In this document: piece after piece, positions 45,873 through 54,877 of the stretch | Layout of the letters: every line of letters begins with the position of its first letter | How positions within the stretch are numbered: the first letter of the stretch is position 1 | From: Qipengyuania huizhouensis | GTDB taxonomy: Bacteria > Pseudomonadota > Alphaproteobacteria > Sphingomonadales > Sphingomonadaceae | NCBI RefSeq assembly: GCF_019711635.1 | Contig: NZ_JAIGNT010000014.1 | Location: forward strand, 1-64,000 | Direction of reading: 5' to 3' | Length of the DNA stretch: 64,000 nucleotides | The notes under the pieces: model-generated | What the model was told of the DNA's origin: nothing | What the model saw: only the letters and a program-made list of their open reading frames with translations | Database searches by the model: none | Translations under genes and position numbers: made by a program

Positions 45873-46856
45873 TTACTCGGCAGCCTCTGCGGCGTGGGCA
45901 TGCCCGTCCGCATCAATCTCGAGATTGGCGAGGAAACGCTCGGCATCGAGCGCGGCCATGCAGCCCATGCCAGCGGCGGTGACCGCCTGACGGTACACAT
46001 GGTCGGTCACGTCGCCCGCCGCGAACACGCCCGGGACGTCGGTCTTGGGCGAACCCGCTTCGGTGAGGAGATAGCCGCCATCGTCCATCGGCAGCTTGCC
46101 CTTGAACAGTTCGGTCGCGGGCGCGTGACCGATAGCCACGAAGGCCCCGTCGGCTTCGAAAGTGCTGTCTTCGCCGGTCACGGTATCCCGCAGGTTGAGA
46201 TGATGCAGCGCGCCGTTCGGGCCGGCCTCGAAGCTCTCCACCGTCTTGTTCCAGATGACCGAAATCTTCGGATGGTTGAGCAGGCGTTCCTGAAGGATCT
46301 TCTCCGCGCGCAATTCGTCGCGGCGGTGGATCAGCGTCACATCGTCCGAATGGTTGGTAAGGTAGAGCGCCTCTTCAACCGCGGTGTTGCCGCCGCCGAT
46401 CACCGCGACCTTCTTGCCGCGGTAGAAGAAACCGTCACAGGTTGCGCAGGCCGATACGCCCTTGCCGCCCAGTTCCATTTCACCCGGCACGCCCAGCCAC
46501 TTGGCCTGCGCGCCTGTAGCGATCACCAGCACATCGGCAATGTACTCGTCCCCGCTATCGCCCACTGCCCGGAAGGGCGAGCCGCCCCCGATATCGACAT
46601 CGACGATCGTGTCCCACATCACCCGCGTGCCGACATGCTCGGCCTGCTTCTGCATCTGCTCCATCAGCCAAGGACCCTGGATGACGTCGGCGAAGCCAGG
46701 ATAGTTCTCGACATCTGTAGTGATGGTGAGCTGGCCGCCAGGCTGGAGGCCCTGCACCACGATCGGCTCCATCATCGCACGCGCAGCATAAATGGCAGCG
46801 GAATAACCCGCCGGGCCGGAGCCGATGATCAGCATCTTGGTGCGATGGGTAGCCAT
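45873..46856 (-). CDS. trxB: Thioredoxin-disulfide reductase
   Basis: Reduces thioredoxin with NADPH through FAD. 327 residues. FAD motif IGSGPAGYSAAIYAARA near 11-27, redox pair ACATCDGFF near 136-144 (CATC), NADPH motif VIGGGNTAVEEALYL with HRRDELR after it, and the C-terminal FAD block GVFAAGDVTDHVYRQAVTAAGMGCMAA-type segment. Probably the last gene of a long minus-strand series. Confidence 0.96.
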   Translation of the reverse strand: MATHRTKMLIIGSGPAGYSAAIYAARAMMEPIVVQGLQPGGQLTITTDVENYPGFADVIQGPWLMEQMQKQAEHVGTRVMWDTIVDVDIGGGSPFRAVGDSGDEYIADVLVIATGAQAKWLGVPGEMELGGKGVSACATCDGFFYRGKKVAVIGGGNTAVEEALYLTNHSDDVTLIHRRDELRAEKILQERLLNHPKISVIWNKTVESFEAGPNGALHHLNLRDTVTGEDSTFEADGAFVAIGHAPATELFKGKLPMDDGGYLLTEAGSPKTDVPGVFAAGDVTDHVYRQAVTAAGMGCMAALDAERFLANLEIDADGHAHAAEAAE

Positions 46857-46922
46857 ATGTCTTGTCTCGTGATCGTATGGGAATTGTGTGAGGCGGCTAT
46901 ATGGGGATTGCCTTTGCCGGAG

Positions 46923-47723
46923 TCACGCCACGAAGCGTTCGCGAAGCCGGTCCTTCAACAACTCGTCCACACCTAAGGCGCCTTGGACAAAGGCATCGAG
47001 CGAACCATGCTCGTCCTCGACCTCCCGCCAGAAGGTGTGAAGATAGTCCTCATTCACCTCCAGCAGCGCCCGGATCGCACCCTCGTCCAGCTTGCGACCA
47101 AGTCTTTGCTCGATCCCCGGTACCGACTGGGAAGCGAGCACTTCGAGCGTCGGCGCGTCATTGGTGCGCAGGAACTCTGCCATCTGGTCGTCTCTGCTAA
47201 CCCCAAGAACATGGAGCATCAGCATAGCGGCGACGCCAGTGCGGTCTTTGCCCGCGAAGCAGTGAACAAGGCTGGCTCCGTCCCGCTCCGCCAACAGGCG
47301 GAAGTAGCGGGCGAACATCGAGACCATCGCCTTATTGCGCGGCATACGGGTATAGACACCGATCATTCGTTGGCGGGCGAATTCCTCGGTCGTGGTGCTC
47401 TCGTCGACGTCCATATGCGGCGGACTGGAACTGGTTTCGCCATCATGGAAGAAAACTTCGCCATCGAAGCCATACGGTCGCCGGCAAGGATTGCGTTCAC
47501 GCTCCGAAATACCGCGCAGGTCGATGACGGTCCTGATGTCCAGCGCCTTCACGGCAAGCAGGTCGGCGTCGCTGGCGCCGATGTGCTGCCCCGAACGCCA
47601 CAACAGTCCGGTCTTCACCTTTCTCCCACCAGGAGTCGTCCAGCCGCCGTAATCGCGGAAGTTGTGAATGCCTTCGGTGTCGAGGAAAGGTTTGCGAATC
47701 ATGGACAGGACCGTGGCAGCCAC
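46923..47723 (-). CDS. Tyrosine-protein phosphatase (tyrosine/serine phosphatase family)
   Basis: 266 residues. The P-loop HCFAGKDRTG (HCx5R) near residues 157-166 is the catalytic cysteine phosphatase motif with the extra Lys-Asp seen in lipid- or dual-specific bacterial members. NFRDYGG near the N-terminus and LLWRSGQ are further family marks. It lies 42 bases downstream of otsA on the same strand. Substrate may be protein phosphotyrosine or phosphoinositide. Confidence 0.88.
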   Translation of the reverse strand: MAATVLSMIRKPFLDTEGIHNFRDYGGWTTPGGRKVKTGLLWRSGQHIGASDADLLAVKALDIRTVIDLRGISERERNPCRRPYGFDGEVFFHDGETSSSPPHMDVDESTTTEEFARQRMIGVYTRMPRNKAMVSMFARYFRLLAERDGASLVHCFAGKDRTGVAAMLMLHVLGVSRDDQMAEFLRTNDAPTLEVLASQSVPGIEQRLGRKLDEGAIRALLEVNEDYLHTFWREVEDEHGSLDAFVQGALGVDELLKDRLRERFVA

Positions 47724-47765
47724 GCTTGCGGGGGGCCAGCTACATAATCATTGCGGAGAATGAGA

Positions 47766-49163
47766 TCAGTGCGGAACGTTGTCGAGATCGCGGAGGAATG
47801 TCTCGGTCCAGTTCTGGACATTGTCGTCCCGCACCGTCCCTATCAGCTTCTCGTGACGCTCCTTGCGCTCTTCCAGCGGCATATCGAGAGCAACCCGGAT
47901 TGCATGCGCGAGATCGTCGGGGCTGTGCGGATTGACCATCACCGCGTCCGGCAATTGCGCTGCCGCTCCGGCGAATTGCGACAGGATCAACACTCCCGGA
48001 TCCTCCGGGTCCTGTGCGGCGATGTACTCCTTGGCGACGAGGTTCATCCCGTCGCGCAAAGGTGTAACGAGCCCGATTTTCGCTGCCCGGAAGAACCCGA
48101 ACAATTCCTCATGGGTATAGCCCCGATTGACGTAGCGTACGGGTACGACATCGACTTCGCTGCGCGCACCGTTGATCTGGCCGGTCTTCTGTTCGAGCGT
48201 AGCGCGAATTACCTGATAGCTTTCGACATCTTCCCTGCTCGGAGGGGCGATCTGCACGAAAACAAGGTCGCGCACCCGTTCGGGATGCTTGTCGAAGAAC
48301 CGCGAAATTCCGTCGAGGCGCTCGGGCAGTCCCTTTGAATAATCCAGGCGGTCGACACCGATCATGGCGGTGCGCCTCCGGGTCGAACTCATCAGGCGCT
48401 GCTGGGCTTGCCGGGCCTCTCCCTTCTCGCCGAGTTTGCTGAAATGTTCCCAGTCGATCCCGATAGGATAGGCCCGAGCAATCGTGGTTCGCCCATCCAG
48501 CGTAACGGACCCGCTCTCTTCGTCCACATCAGCACCAAGTTCCTCACGGCAGTAATGCAGGAAGCTATCGAGCCATTCCTGTGTTTGAAAGCCGACGAGG
48601 TCGTAATGCAGCATCGTGCGTACCAAACGCTCGTGATAGGGCAGCGAGACGAACAGCCGGGTCGCGGGCCAAGGGATGTGCAGGAAAAAACCGATGCGGT
48701 TCTTGCACCCACGGGAACGCAGGCGCTCTCCAAGGGGAACAAGGTGATAATCGTGCACCCACACGACATCGTCAGGTTCGATCAACGGGGCGACAAGTTC
48801 CGCAAAACGTTCATTGACGCGCTCGTAGCCCTTCCCCGTTTCGCGTTCGAATTTGGCGAGATCGAGCCGGTAGTGGAACAGTGGCCATAGCGTCGAGTTG
48901 GCATAGCCGTTGTAATATTCCTCGATATCCCTTTCGGACAAGTCGATGGTGGCCGTGGTGACATCGTCGCTGGTCTGCGTGGAGATATTCCCTGTTCGAC
49001 CGCTTTCGCTTTGTTTGCCCGACCAGCCGAACCACAAACCCTGGCGGTTCTTGAGCGCGGAATGCAGTGCGCCGGCAAGCCCACCTTGCGCCCCCGCTGC
49101 TCCACGCGCCTTCGGTACGGCAACACGATTGGAAATTACAACAAGGCGGGCGTCGGCGCTCAT
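47766..49163 (-). CDS. otsA: Trehalose-6-phosphate synthase (GT20)
   Basis: Joins UDP-glucose and glucose-6-phosphate. 465 residues from MSADARLVVISNRVAVP. Substrate-binding blocks include GGLAGALHSALK, VWVHDYHLVPLGERLR, GVDRLDYSKGLPERL and LRDGMNLVAKEYIAAQ. The start overlaps the stop of the upstream GH15 gene, putting synthase, hydrolase and phosphatase in one operon. Confidence 0.95.
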   Translation of the reverse strand: MSADARLVVISNRVAVPKARGAAGAQGGLAGALHSALKNRQGLWFGWSGKQSESGRTGNISTQTSDDVTTATIDLSERDIEEYYNGYANSTLWPLFHYRLDLAKFERETGKGYERVNERFAELVAPLIEPDDVVWVHDYHLVPLGERLRSRGCKNRIGFFLHIPWPATRLFVSLPYHERLVRTMLHYDLVGFQTQEWLDSFLHYCREELGADVDEESGSVTLDGRTTIARAYPIGIDWEHFSKLGEKGEARQAQQRLMSSTRRRTAMIGVDRLDYSKGLPERLDGISRFFDKHPERVRDLVFVQIAPPSREDVESYQVIRATLEQKTGQINGARSEVDVVPVRYVNRGYTHEELFGFFRAAKIGLVTPLRDGMNLVAKEYIAAQDPEDPGVLILSQFAGAAAQLPDAVMVNPHSPDDLAHAIRVALDMPLEERKERHEKLIGTVRDDNVQNWTETFLRDLDNVPH

Positions 49164-50947
49164 CGCACTTCGCTCCAGCTTTTCGAAAGATGACCGGCTG
49201 AGTTGATAATACCTACCAGCGAATAGGTCTGCGGGAAGTTCCCCCAAAGCTCGCCCGTCGTGTAGTCCAGGTCTTCGCTTAGCATTCCGGAACGCGTCGT
49301 GTGTCCCAGCATGGCTTCGAACATCTTGCGCGCTTCTTCGCTCCTGCCGGTCAGGTGCAATGCTTCGATCAGCCAGAAGGTGCAGACATTGAACGCTGTT
49401 TCGGGCGCCCCGAAATCATCCTCGGCAGCATATCGCAGCATGTGATCCCCGCGCCGCAATTCGCGCTCCACAGCCTCGAATGTAGCGAGAAATCGCTCAT
49501 CGTCAGGCTTCAGATAGCGTAGTTCGACCATCTGAAGCAGGCTGGCGTCGAGATAATTGCTCTCGAAGCTTGCGACGTAGTGTCCGTCCTCTTCGCTCCA
49601 AGCCCGGGCATCGATGGTGGCCCGGATGGTCTCCGCGCGTTCTTTCCAGAAGGTAGCTCGATCGGCCTTGCCAAGCCGTGCCGCCACATTGGACAGACGG
49701 TCGCAGGCGGCCCAGCACATGACTGCCGAATAGGTATGGACCTCTTGTCGCGTGCGAAATTCCCAGAGGCCGGCATCGGGCTTGTCGTGCTTGGCCCACG
49801 CCGCCTCGCCTACTTCTTCAAGATGAGTGAAATCCCGCTCGTCCGCCATCCGCAGGAGCCGCGTGTCGAAGAATGCCTGCGCGGTCGGCATCACGATCTG
49901 GCCGTAGCAATCGTACTGGACCTGCGTGTAAGCCGCGTTGCCGATACGTACCGGGCCGTTGCCGCGATAGCCCGCAAGATTCTCGGCCTCGAATTCGTGC
50001 AGTTCGGCAAGGCCCATCACCGAATAGAGCGGCTGAATTTGTCCCCCCCGCGCCTGATCGATAATATTGCGAAGATAAGCGAGGTATTTTTCCAGCACAT
50101 CCAACGCGCCCAGCCGGTTCAGGGCCTGGACCGTGTAGTAACTGTCGCGAATCCAGCAGAATCGATAGTCCCAGTTTCTCTGGCTAGCCGGCGCCTCGGG
50201 GATGGAGGTGGTCAGCGCGGCCACGATCGCCCCGGTTTCCTCATGCTGACACAACTTCAATGCGATGGCTGCGCGGATGACCTCTTCTTGCCATTCGAGC
50301 GGGATGTGCAGGCCTCGAACCCAGTGTTGCCAATATTTCCTCGTATTGGCTTCCATTCCGCGGACTTCGCTGCGGATGTTGCCTACGAAGGGCTCGTCCG
50401 GCCCGAGAAAGAAATGCTGGTCGCTTTCGACGCGATAGCTACAATCTTCGAGAATATACCCGACAGGCGCATCGGTGGTAAGCCGCATCGTCTGATCGCC
50501 GAGCAGGTAACGGATATGGTTCGTTCCGCTCGTAGTCTTGCTCAGTTCTTCGCCATAGTTGCGCATCGGCTTGAGGCGAACACGCAGGCGGGGAGCGCCC
50601 GACACCGGTCGTGCGATCCTGATGAATGCCACGGGCCGATACATGCGCCCCGATCGTTCGAAACGCGGGGCGAAGTCGTAAATATCGAGCGCGCTACCAT
50701 CTTCCGCTTCGAGACGGGTGACGAGGATCGGTGTGTTGCGGACATAGTGCTGCGTGGCGGAAACCTGTCCTTCCAGTTCGAACCGCCATACGCCCTCGTC
50801 CTGCCGGTCGCCGTTCAGTAACGAACAGAACACCGGGTCACCGTCCACGCGGGGGACGCAGCCCCACACAAAACCTGCCGCTTCGTCGACCAGGGCGCTG
50901 ACCTGGCAATTGCCGATAGGAGAAAGTTCGAGGTTAGGTTCGGTCAT
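49160..50947 (-). CDS. Glycoside hydrolase family 15 protein (glucoamylase/trehalase-like)
   Basis: 595 residues from MTEPNLELSPIGNCQVSALV. An N-terminal beta-sandwich domain precedes the (alpha/alpha)6 barrel. QRNWDYRFCWIRDSYYTVQAL is the GH15 signature shared by glucoamylases and by the GH15 trehalases of mycobacteria; ELWGNFPQTYSLVGIINSA lies at the C-terminal catalytic glutamate region. Flanked and overlapped by otsB and otsA, so trehalose turnover is the most likely role, with glucoamylase the alternative. Confidence 0.88.
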   Translation of the reverse strand: MTEPNLELSPIGNCQVSALVDEAAGFVWGCVPRVDGDPVFCSLLNGDRQDEGVWRFELEGQVSATQHYVRNTPILVTRLEAEDGSALDIYDFAPRFERSGRMYRPVAFIRIARPVSGAPRLRVRLKPMRNYGEELSKTTSGTNHIRYLLGDQTMRLTTDAPVGYILEDCSYRVESDQHFFLGPDEPFVGNIRSEVRGMEANTRKYWQHWVRGLHIPLEWQEEVIRAAIALKLCQHEETGAIVAALTTSIPEAPASQRNWDYRFCWIRDSYYTVQALNRLGALDVLEKYLAYLRNIIDQARGGQIQPLYSVMGLAELHEFEAENLAGYRGNGPVRIGNAAYTQVQYDCYGQIVMPTAQAFFDTRLLRMADERDFTHLEEVGEAAWAKHDKPDAGLWEFRTRQEVHTYSAVMCWAACDRLSNVAARLGKADRATFWKERAETIRATIDARAWSEEDGHYVASFESNYLDASLLQMVELRYLKPDDERFLATFEAVERELRRGDHMLRYAAEDDFGAPETAFNVCTFWLIEALHLTGRSEEARKMFEAMLGHTTRSGMLSEDLDYTTGELWGNFPQTYSLVGIINSAGHLSKSWSEVR

Positions 50948-51687
50948 AGATCCAGCCATTTGTGCACTGCAGCGACATCTTCGAGGTGATAGCGAGCAGC
51001 CTCGCTATCCCGTTCCCCGACGGCAATACCGAAACCCGAGAATTCGATTGCAGCAGTCATTCCGTCTTCATCGGTCGTGTCGTCGCCAATGAAGATCGGG
51101 ACCGATCCGGCAAAAGGACGCTCCGCCATGAAAGCGCGCACGGCACCGCCCTTGTCAGCGCCCGGTCGGACGAGTTCAGCAACACTCTTACCGCTGGTAA
51201 CGCAGAGTTCGTGACGCTCGGCAACTTCACGCGCAAACGATAAGGTCGCTTCGGCTTTGGTGGGGCTCCCACGATAATGCAGCGCTCCTCCATGCAACTT
51301 CGTCTCGTAGAAGAGTTCATGCAGTTCTGCATAGGCACGAAGCTCCCTCACACATTCCTCGGAGAGGGCCGCTGGCTCATCACCGAGCCTCGAACCGTCG
51401 GGCAATAGCCTCGAAGCACCATGCGACCCTGCCCGGCATAGAGTTATATCGCCCAAATGCGAGGCCAGATCGTCGAGCGCCCTACCGGTTATCAAAGCCA
51501 GGCGTCCCTCGAGCCGGTCTCGCAGCGAGTGAAGAGAATCAGCAAGCGTATCGGGCACGTCGATGGCGCCAGGTTCGTGCGCGATGTCCACCAGCGTGCC
51601 GTCAAAATCGAGAAACAGCGCCACGGACCCGGCTGCAAGCAGCTCGGCAAAGGGCGGCGGGGATGGGAGCGGAGTGCTGCTGGCCAT
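50944..51687 (-). CDS. otsB: Trehalose-6-phosphate phosphatase
   Basis: HAD-superfamily phosphatase, 247 residues from MASSTPLPSPPPFAELL. Motif I is LFLDFDGTLVDIA (nucleophile Asp), motif II LALITGR, and motif IV IGDDTTDEDG. Removes phosphate from trehalose-6-phosphate made by OtsA. Its stop overlaps the GH15 start. A start 18 codons upstream is possible but runs close to the preceding gene. Confidence 0.94.
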   Translation of the reverse strand: MASSTPLPSPPPFAELLAAGSVALFLDFDGTLVDIAHEPGAIDVPDTLADSLHSLRDRLEGRLALITGRALDDLASHLGDITLCRAGSHGASRLLPDGSRLGDEPAALSEECVRELRAYAELHELFYETKLHGGALHYRGSPTKAEATLSFAREVAERHELCVTSGKSVAELVRPGADKGGAVRAFMAERPFAGSVPIFIGDDTTDEDGMTAAIEFSGFGIAVGERDSEAARYHLEDVAAVHKWLDL

Positions 51688-51727
51688 CGAAAGGGGCCTT
51701 AGCGACCTTGCCGCCGAGGTCAAACGA

Positions 51728-52387
51728 TCAGCTATCGGCAATAGCTCCCGGATCGAGGATCAGGTCGCCGTTCTCGACGCGCCAACCCTCTAGACGCGAA
51801 AGGAAATTCATACCCAGCACATTGGTATTGCCCAGATTGGGTGCGATCACTGCGTCCAGTCCCTCCGCAGCAATGTTCCCGAAGCTCAGGTGGCCGAGAG
51901 TGGTGAGTTCGGCGGTGACCGTTCCGTTGGCGGTGCTAAGCATGACCGGCAAGCCGCCCGTGCGAGGTTCGAGACCGGCACGCGCCGCCGCTTCTCCGGA
52001 CAAGGCCGTCAGCGTGGCCCCGGTATCGATCAAGAACCGCGTAGGTACGCCGTTCACTTCGGCCACAACCCAATAATGCCCGTCTGCCGCCATGGGCACG
52101 AGCGTCTCTTCGCCCACGATGCGCTGTTCGGGCATGCCGATCTGGGTCACGGCGTCCAGCCGCGGATCAAAACGAGCAAGTTGAAGGAATACGGTGGCGA
52201 GTATCCCCACCAGTGCAATAGTACTGACGGAGCGAACCAGCCGCCCTCCGGCAATCTTGTTGCGCAGCATCAGAGCGCCGATCCAGCCGAGTAAAAGGGC
52301 GGCTATCGTCCCGGCCAGCAGGCCGGATCGCGGAATTGCACGGATGACTTCTGCGATGGCGTCGAAGGCGCTTTGCGGGTCCATCAC
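51728..52387 (-). CDS. Membrane-anchored retropepsin-like aspartic protease (clan AA, TIGR02281 type)
   Basis: 219 residues. Two N-terminal hydrophobic segments (about 22-40 and 53-70) are followed by a single retropepsin-like domain: RFLIDTGATLTALS holds the catalytic aspartate, and NVLGMNFLSRLEGWRVENG is the C-terminal hydrophobic-Gly block. Such proteins must dimerise to form an active site. It lies 40 bases upstream of otsB on the same strand. Target proteins unknown. Confidence 0.85.
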   Translation of the reverse strand: MMDPQSAFDAIAEVIRAIPRSGLLAGTIAALLLGWIGALMLRNKIAGGRLVRSVSTIALVGILATVFLQLARFDPRLDAVTQIGMPEQRIVGEETLVPMAADGHYWVVAEVNGVPTRFLIDTGATLTALSGEAAARAGLEPRTGGLPVMLSTANGTVTAELTTLGHLSFGNIAAEGLDAVIAPNLGNTNVLGMNFLSRLEGWRVENGDLILDPGAIADS

Positions 52388-52436
52388 GCAGATATAGGGA
52401 GCAGAACTGATCGCGTCGATGAATGGGCCGGAAAAA

Positions 52437-53435
52437 TCAGGGCGCGTCCCGCTTTTCCGTTGCTTCGGCGAGGATTAGCGAAAAGCGGCCCTGCTCGTCG
52501 GTCCAACGCTTTTTAGGAGCCCAGCCCCCCGCCAACAACAGCATGTTCGCGCTTCGACGCGTGAATTTGTGGCTGTTTTCCGTATGGATGGTTTCGCCTT
52601 CGCTCATTGTAAAGCTCTCGCCTGCGACCGTGAAGGCGATATCGCGCACTGCCTGCAGATGCATCTCGATACGCGCAAAATCGTCGTTCCATCGGGCCAG
52701 ATGTCGTAGCGCATCGACAGGAATGTTTCCGCCGAGTTCGCGGTTGATCCGGCGAGCAAGATTGAGATTGAACTCGCCAGTTACCCCCCGCGCATCATCG
52801 TAGGCGGCTTCGAGTACCTGCCGGTCCTTCACGAGATCCATCCCGATGAGCAGCAGTGGCATTTCGTCCCGTCCGGCCCCGAGTGTCGCGCGCATCGAGC
52901 GCAGCAGGTCCACCGCCGTTCGGGCCACCATGTTTCCGATGGTCGATCCGGGAAAAAACCCCAGTTTTTTCGCGCCGAAAACCTCGCTCGGCAATTCCAC
53001 CTGGCGCATGAAATCCGCTTCGACCGGATAGACATTCAGTGCGGGAAACTTCTCCGCCAATGCGGCTGCCGACATCCGCAGGAAATCGCCCGAAATATCG
53101 AGCGGGACATAGGCGGCGGGCTCTATGGCGCGCAACAGGAGCGGGGTCTTCACCGAACTACCCGAACCGAACTCGACCACTGCCCTGCCCTTGCCGATCA
53201 GCTCGGCGAATTGCTGACCGCGAGCTTCGAGAATCTCGGTTTCCGCGCGGGTTGGGTAATATTCCTCGAGTTCGGTAATATCTTCGAAAAGCTGCGAACC
53301 GGCATCGTCATAGAGCCAACGCGCGGGAATGGCCTTCTGGCGCTGGTGCAAGCCTGCAAGCACATCTTCGCGAAAGGCACGATCCACACCATCCTCATCG
53401 CGATCGACGAGCGCTATTCCCTGTTCGGTACTCAT
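52437..53435 (-). CDS. egtD: L-histidine N(alpha)-methyltransferase EgtD
   Basis: Trimethylates histidine to hercynine, first step of ergothioneine synthesis. 332 residues with the EgtD-specific layout: IPARWLYDDAGSQLFEDITELEEYYPTRAE at the N-terminus, SAM-binding VVEFGSGSSVKTPLLL, and FPGSTIGNM. The C-terminal MSEGETIHTENSHKFT carries residues that bind histidine in characterised enzymes. Start overlaps the egtB stop by four bases. Confidence 0.95.
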   Translation of the reverse strand: MSTEQGIALVDRDEDGVDRAFREDVLAGLHQRQKAIPARWLYDDAGSQLFEDITELEEYYPTRAETEILEARGQQFAELIGKGRAVVEFGSGSSVKTPLLLRAIEPAAYVPLDISGDFLRMSAAALAEKFPALNVYPVEADFMRQVELPSEVFGAKKLGFFPGSTIGNMVARTAVDLLRSMRATLGAGRDEMPLLLIGMDLVKDRQVLEAAYDDARGVTGEFNLNLARRINRELGGNIPVDALRHLARWNDDFARIEMHLQAVRDIAFTVAGESFTMSEGETIHTENSHKFTRRSANMLLLAGGWAPKKRWTDEQGRFSLILAEATEKRDAP

Positions 53436-54682
53436 AAATCCTTTGCCAATCTCAGCCCCGTGTATTGCCAGCGCTGGTGGGGATAGAAAAAGTTGCGATA
53501 GCTGGCGCGCGAGTGCCCCCGCGCGGTGGCGCAGCTGGCGCCCTTCAGAACGAACTGCCCACTCATGAACTTACCGTTGTACTCACCCACCGCGCCTTCT
53601 GCTGGCTGGAAGCGGGGATAGGGTAGATAGCCGGAACGCGTGAACTGCCAGCAATCGCCAAACAGGCTATCGGAGCCGATCGGGAGAGGCGGGGACGCAT
53701 CGTCCAACTGGTTGCCGCTTGCCGGATCATGTGCCGCCAGTTCGCCCTCCTGACCACGGGCGATCGCTTCCCACTCGAATTCCGTCGGCAGACGCTTGCC
53801 CGCCCAGGTCGCGAACGCATCTGCTTCGTAATAGGAAATGTGAGTGACCGGCGCGTCAGGATCGCGCTCCTGCCAGCCGCTATGCGTGAAATGCTGTTGC
53901 TCACGCCAATACAAAGGCGCGCGAACCCCGTTTTCCTGGACCCAGGCCCAGCCATCGGACAGCCATAGAGTCGCCTCATCATAGCCACCATCCGCGATGA
54001 ATTCGGACCATTCCCCGTTCGTGACGAGGCGCGATGACAGGGCGAAAGGTTCGAGCAGGACACGGTGTGCGAGGCCTTCGTTGTCGAAAGCGAAACCATC
54101 CGACTGGTGTCCGATCCGGGCAATGCCGCCGGGATGCTCATACCAATCATCCGCCTGTTTTCGCGCCGAAGGAACCTGTGTGTCCCACATGGCGGGGCCA
54201 AGCGGGTTCTGGAAGAGGGCGTGCTTGATATCGGTTAGCAGTAGTTCCTGATGCTGCTGCTCATGCGCAAAACCGAGTTCGACAAGTGGGCGCAATTCTT
54301 CGCGCTCAAGCAAGGGCTGCATGGCGTCATCGACATGGGCGCGCCAGGCAAGGATGTTTTCCAATGTGGGTCGCGAGAGCATCCCCCGGGAAAAGCGCGC
54401 GATCCGCTTACCTTCCGCTTCGTAATAGGAATTGAAGACGAAAGGCCAATCTTCGTCATAAAGCGAATAGCCGTCCTCGTGGTCGCGCAAGAGGAAGGTT
54501 TCCCAGAACCAGGTCACATGCGCCAAATGCCATTTGGCGGGGGACGCATCCTCCATCGACTGCAAAGTGGCATCGGTTTCGGAAAGGGGTCCGACCAGAG
54601 CCTCGCTCAGGGAGCGCACCCTGGCGTATCGTTCTGCAAGATCCCCTGTGGCCGCGGATTGTCTGGCCTGAACGCCGGGCAT
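53432..54682 (-). CDS. egtB: Ergothioneine biosynthesis iron-dependent sulfoxide synthase EgtB
   Basis: Couples hercynine with a cysteine thiol and oxygen. 417 residues. The N-terminal DinB-like part holds KWHLAHVTWFWETF and the iron-binding HEQQHQELLL (HxxxHxE); the C-terminal FGE-sulfatase-like domain contains PVTHISYYEADAFATWAGKRLPTE and RASYRNFFYP. The start MPGVQARQ is preferred to one 17 codons upstream. No egtA, egtC or egtE lies beside it, so the thiol donor could be free cysteine or gamma-glutamylcysteine, with further steps encoded elsewhere. Confidence 0.93.
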   Translation of the reverse strand: MPGVQARQSAATGDLAERYARVRSLSEALVGPLSETDATLQSMEDASPAKWHLAHVTWFWETFLLRDHEDGYSLYDEDWPFVFNSYYEAEGKRIARFSRGMLSRPTLENILAWRAHVDDAMQPLLEREELRPLVELGFAHEQQHQELLLTDIKHALFQNPLGPAMWDTQVPSARKQADDWYEHPGGIARIGHQSDGFAFDNEGLAHRVLLEPFALSSRLVTNGEWSEFIADGGYDEATLWLSDGWAWVQENGVRAPLYWREQQHFTHSGWQERDPDAPVTHISYYEADAFATWAGKRLPTEFEWEAIARGQEGELAAHDPASGNQLDDASPPLPIGSDSLFGDCWQFTRSGYLPYPRFQPAEGAVGEYNGKFMSGQFVLKGASCATARGHSRASYRNFFYPHQRWQYTGLRLAKDL

Positions 54683-54877
54683 AGCCCTGCTCTCCTCTTG
54701 CAGTTGCCGGCAGCGACAACCGGCGAGCACCATGGCGTATTTAAGTATCGGTTTAAAGGCCGCTATTCAACGTTGCCCACCATGGGTCCGGTGCTTGGTC
54801 AAGCCAATTCCGAGATCGAGCGAGCTTTCGAACCAGACGGTCGAAAGGCCAAGAGGTTCCGGCGGTTGCGCGCTGCG

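Noticed and set aside
54825..54847. CTTTCGA/TCGAAAG hairpin as terminator of the DAHP synthase gene
   Set aside because: Seven base pairs, nine-base loop and no T-run on the relevant strand; likely chance.
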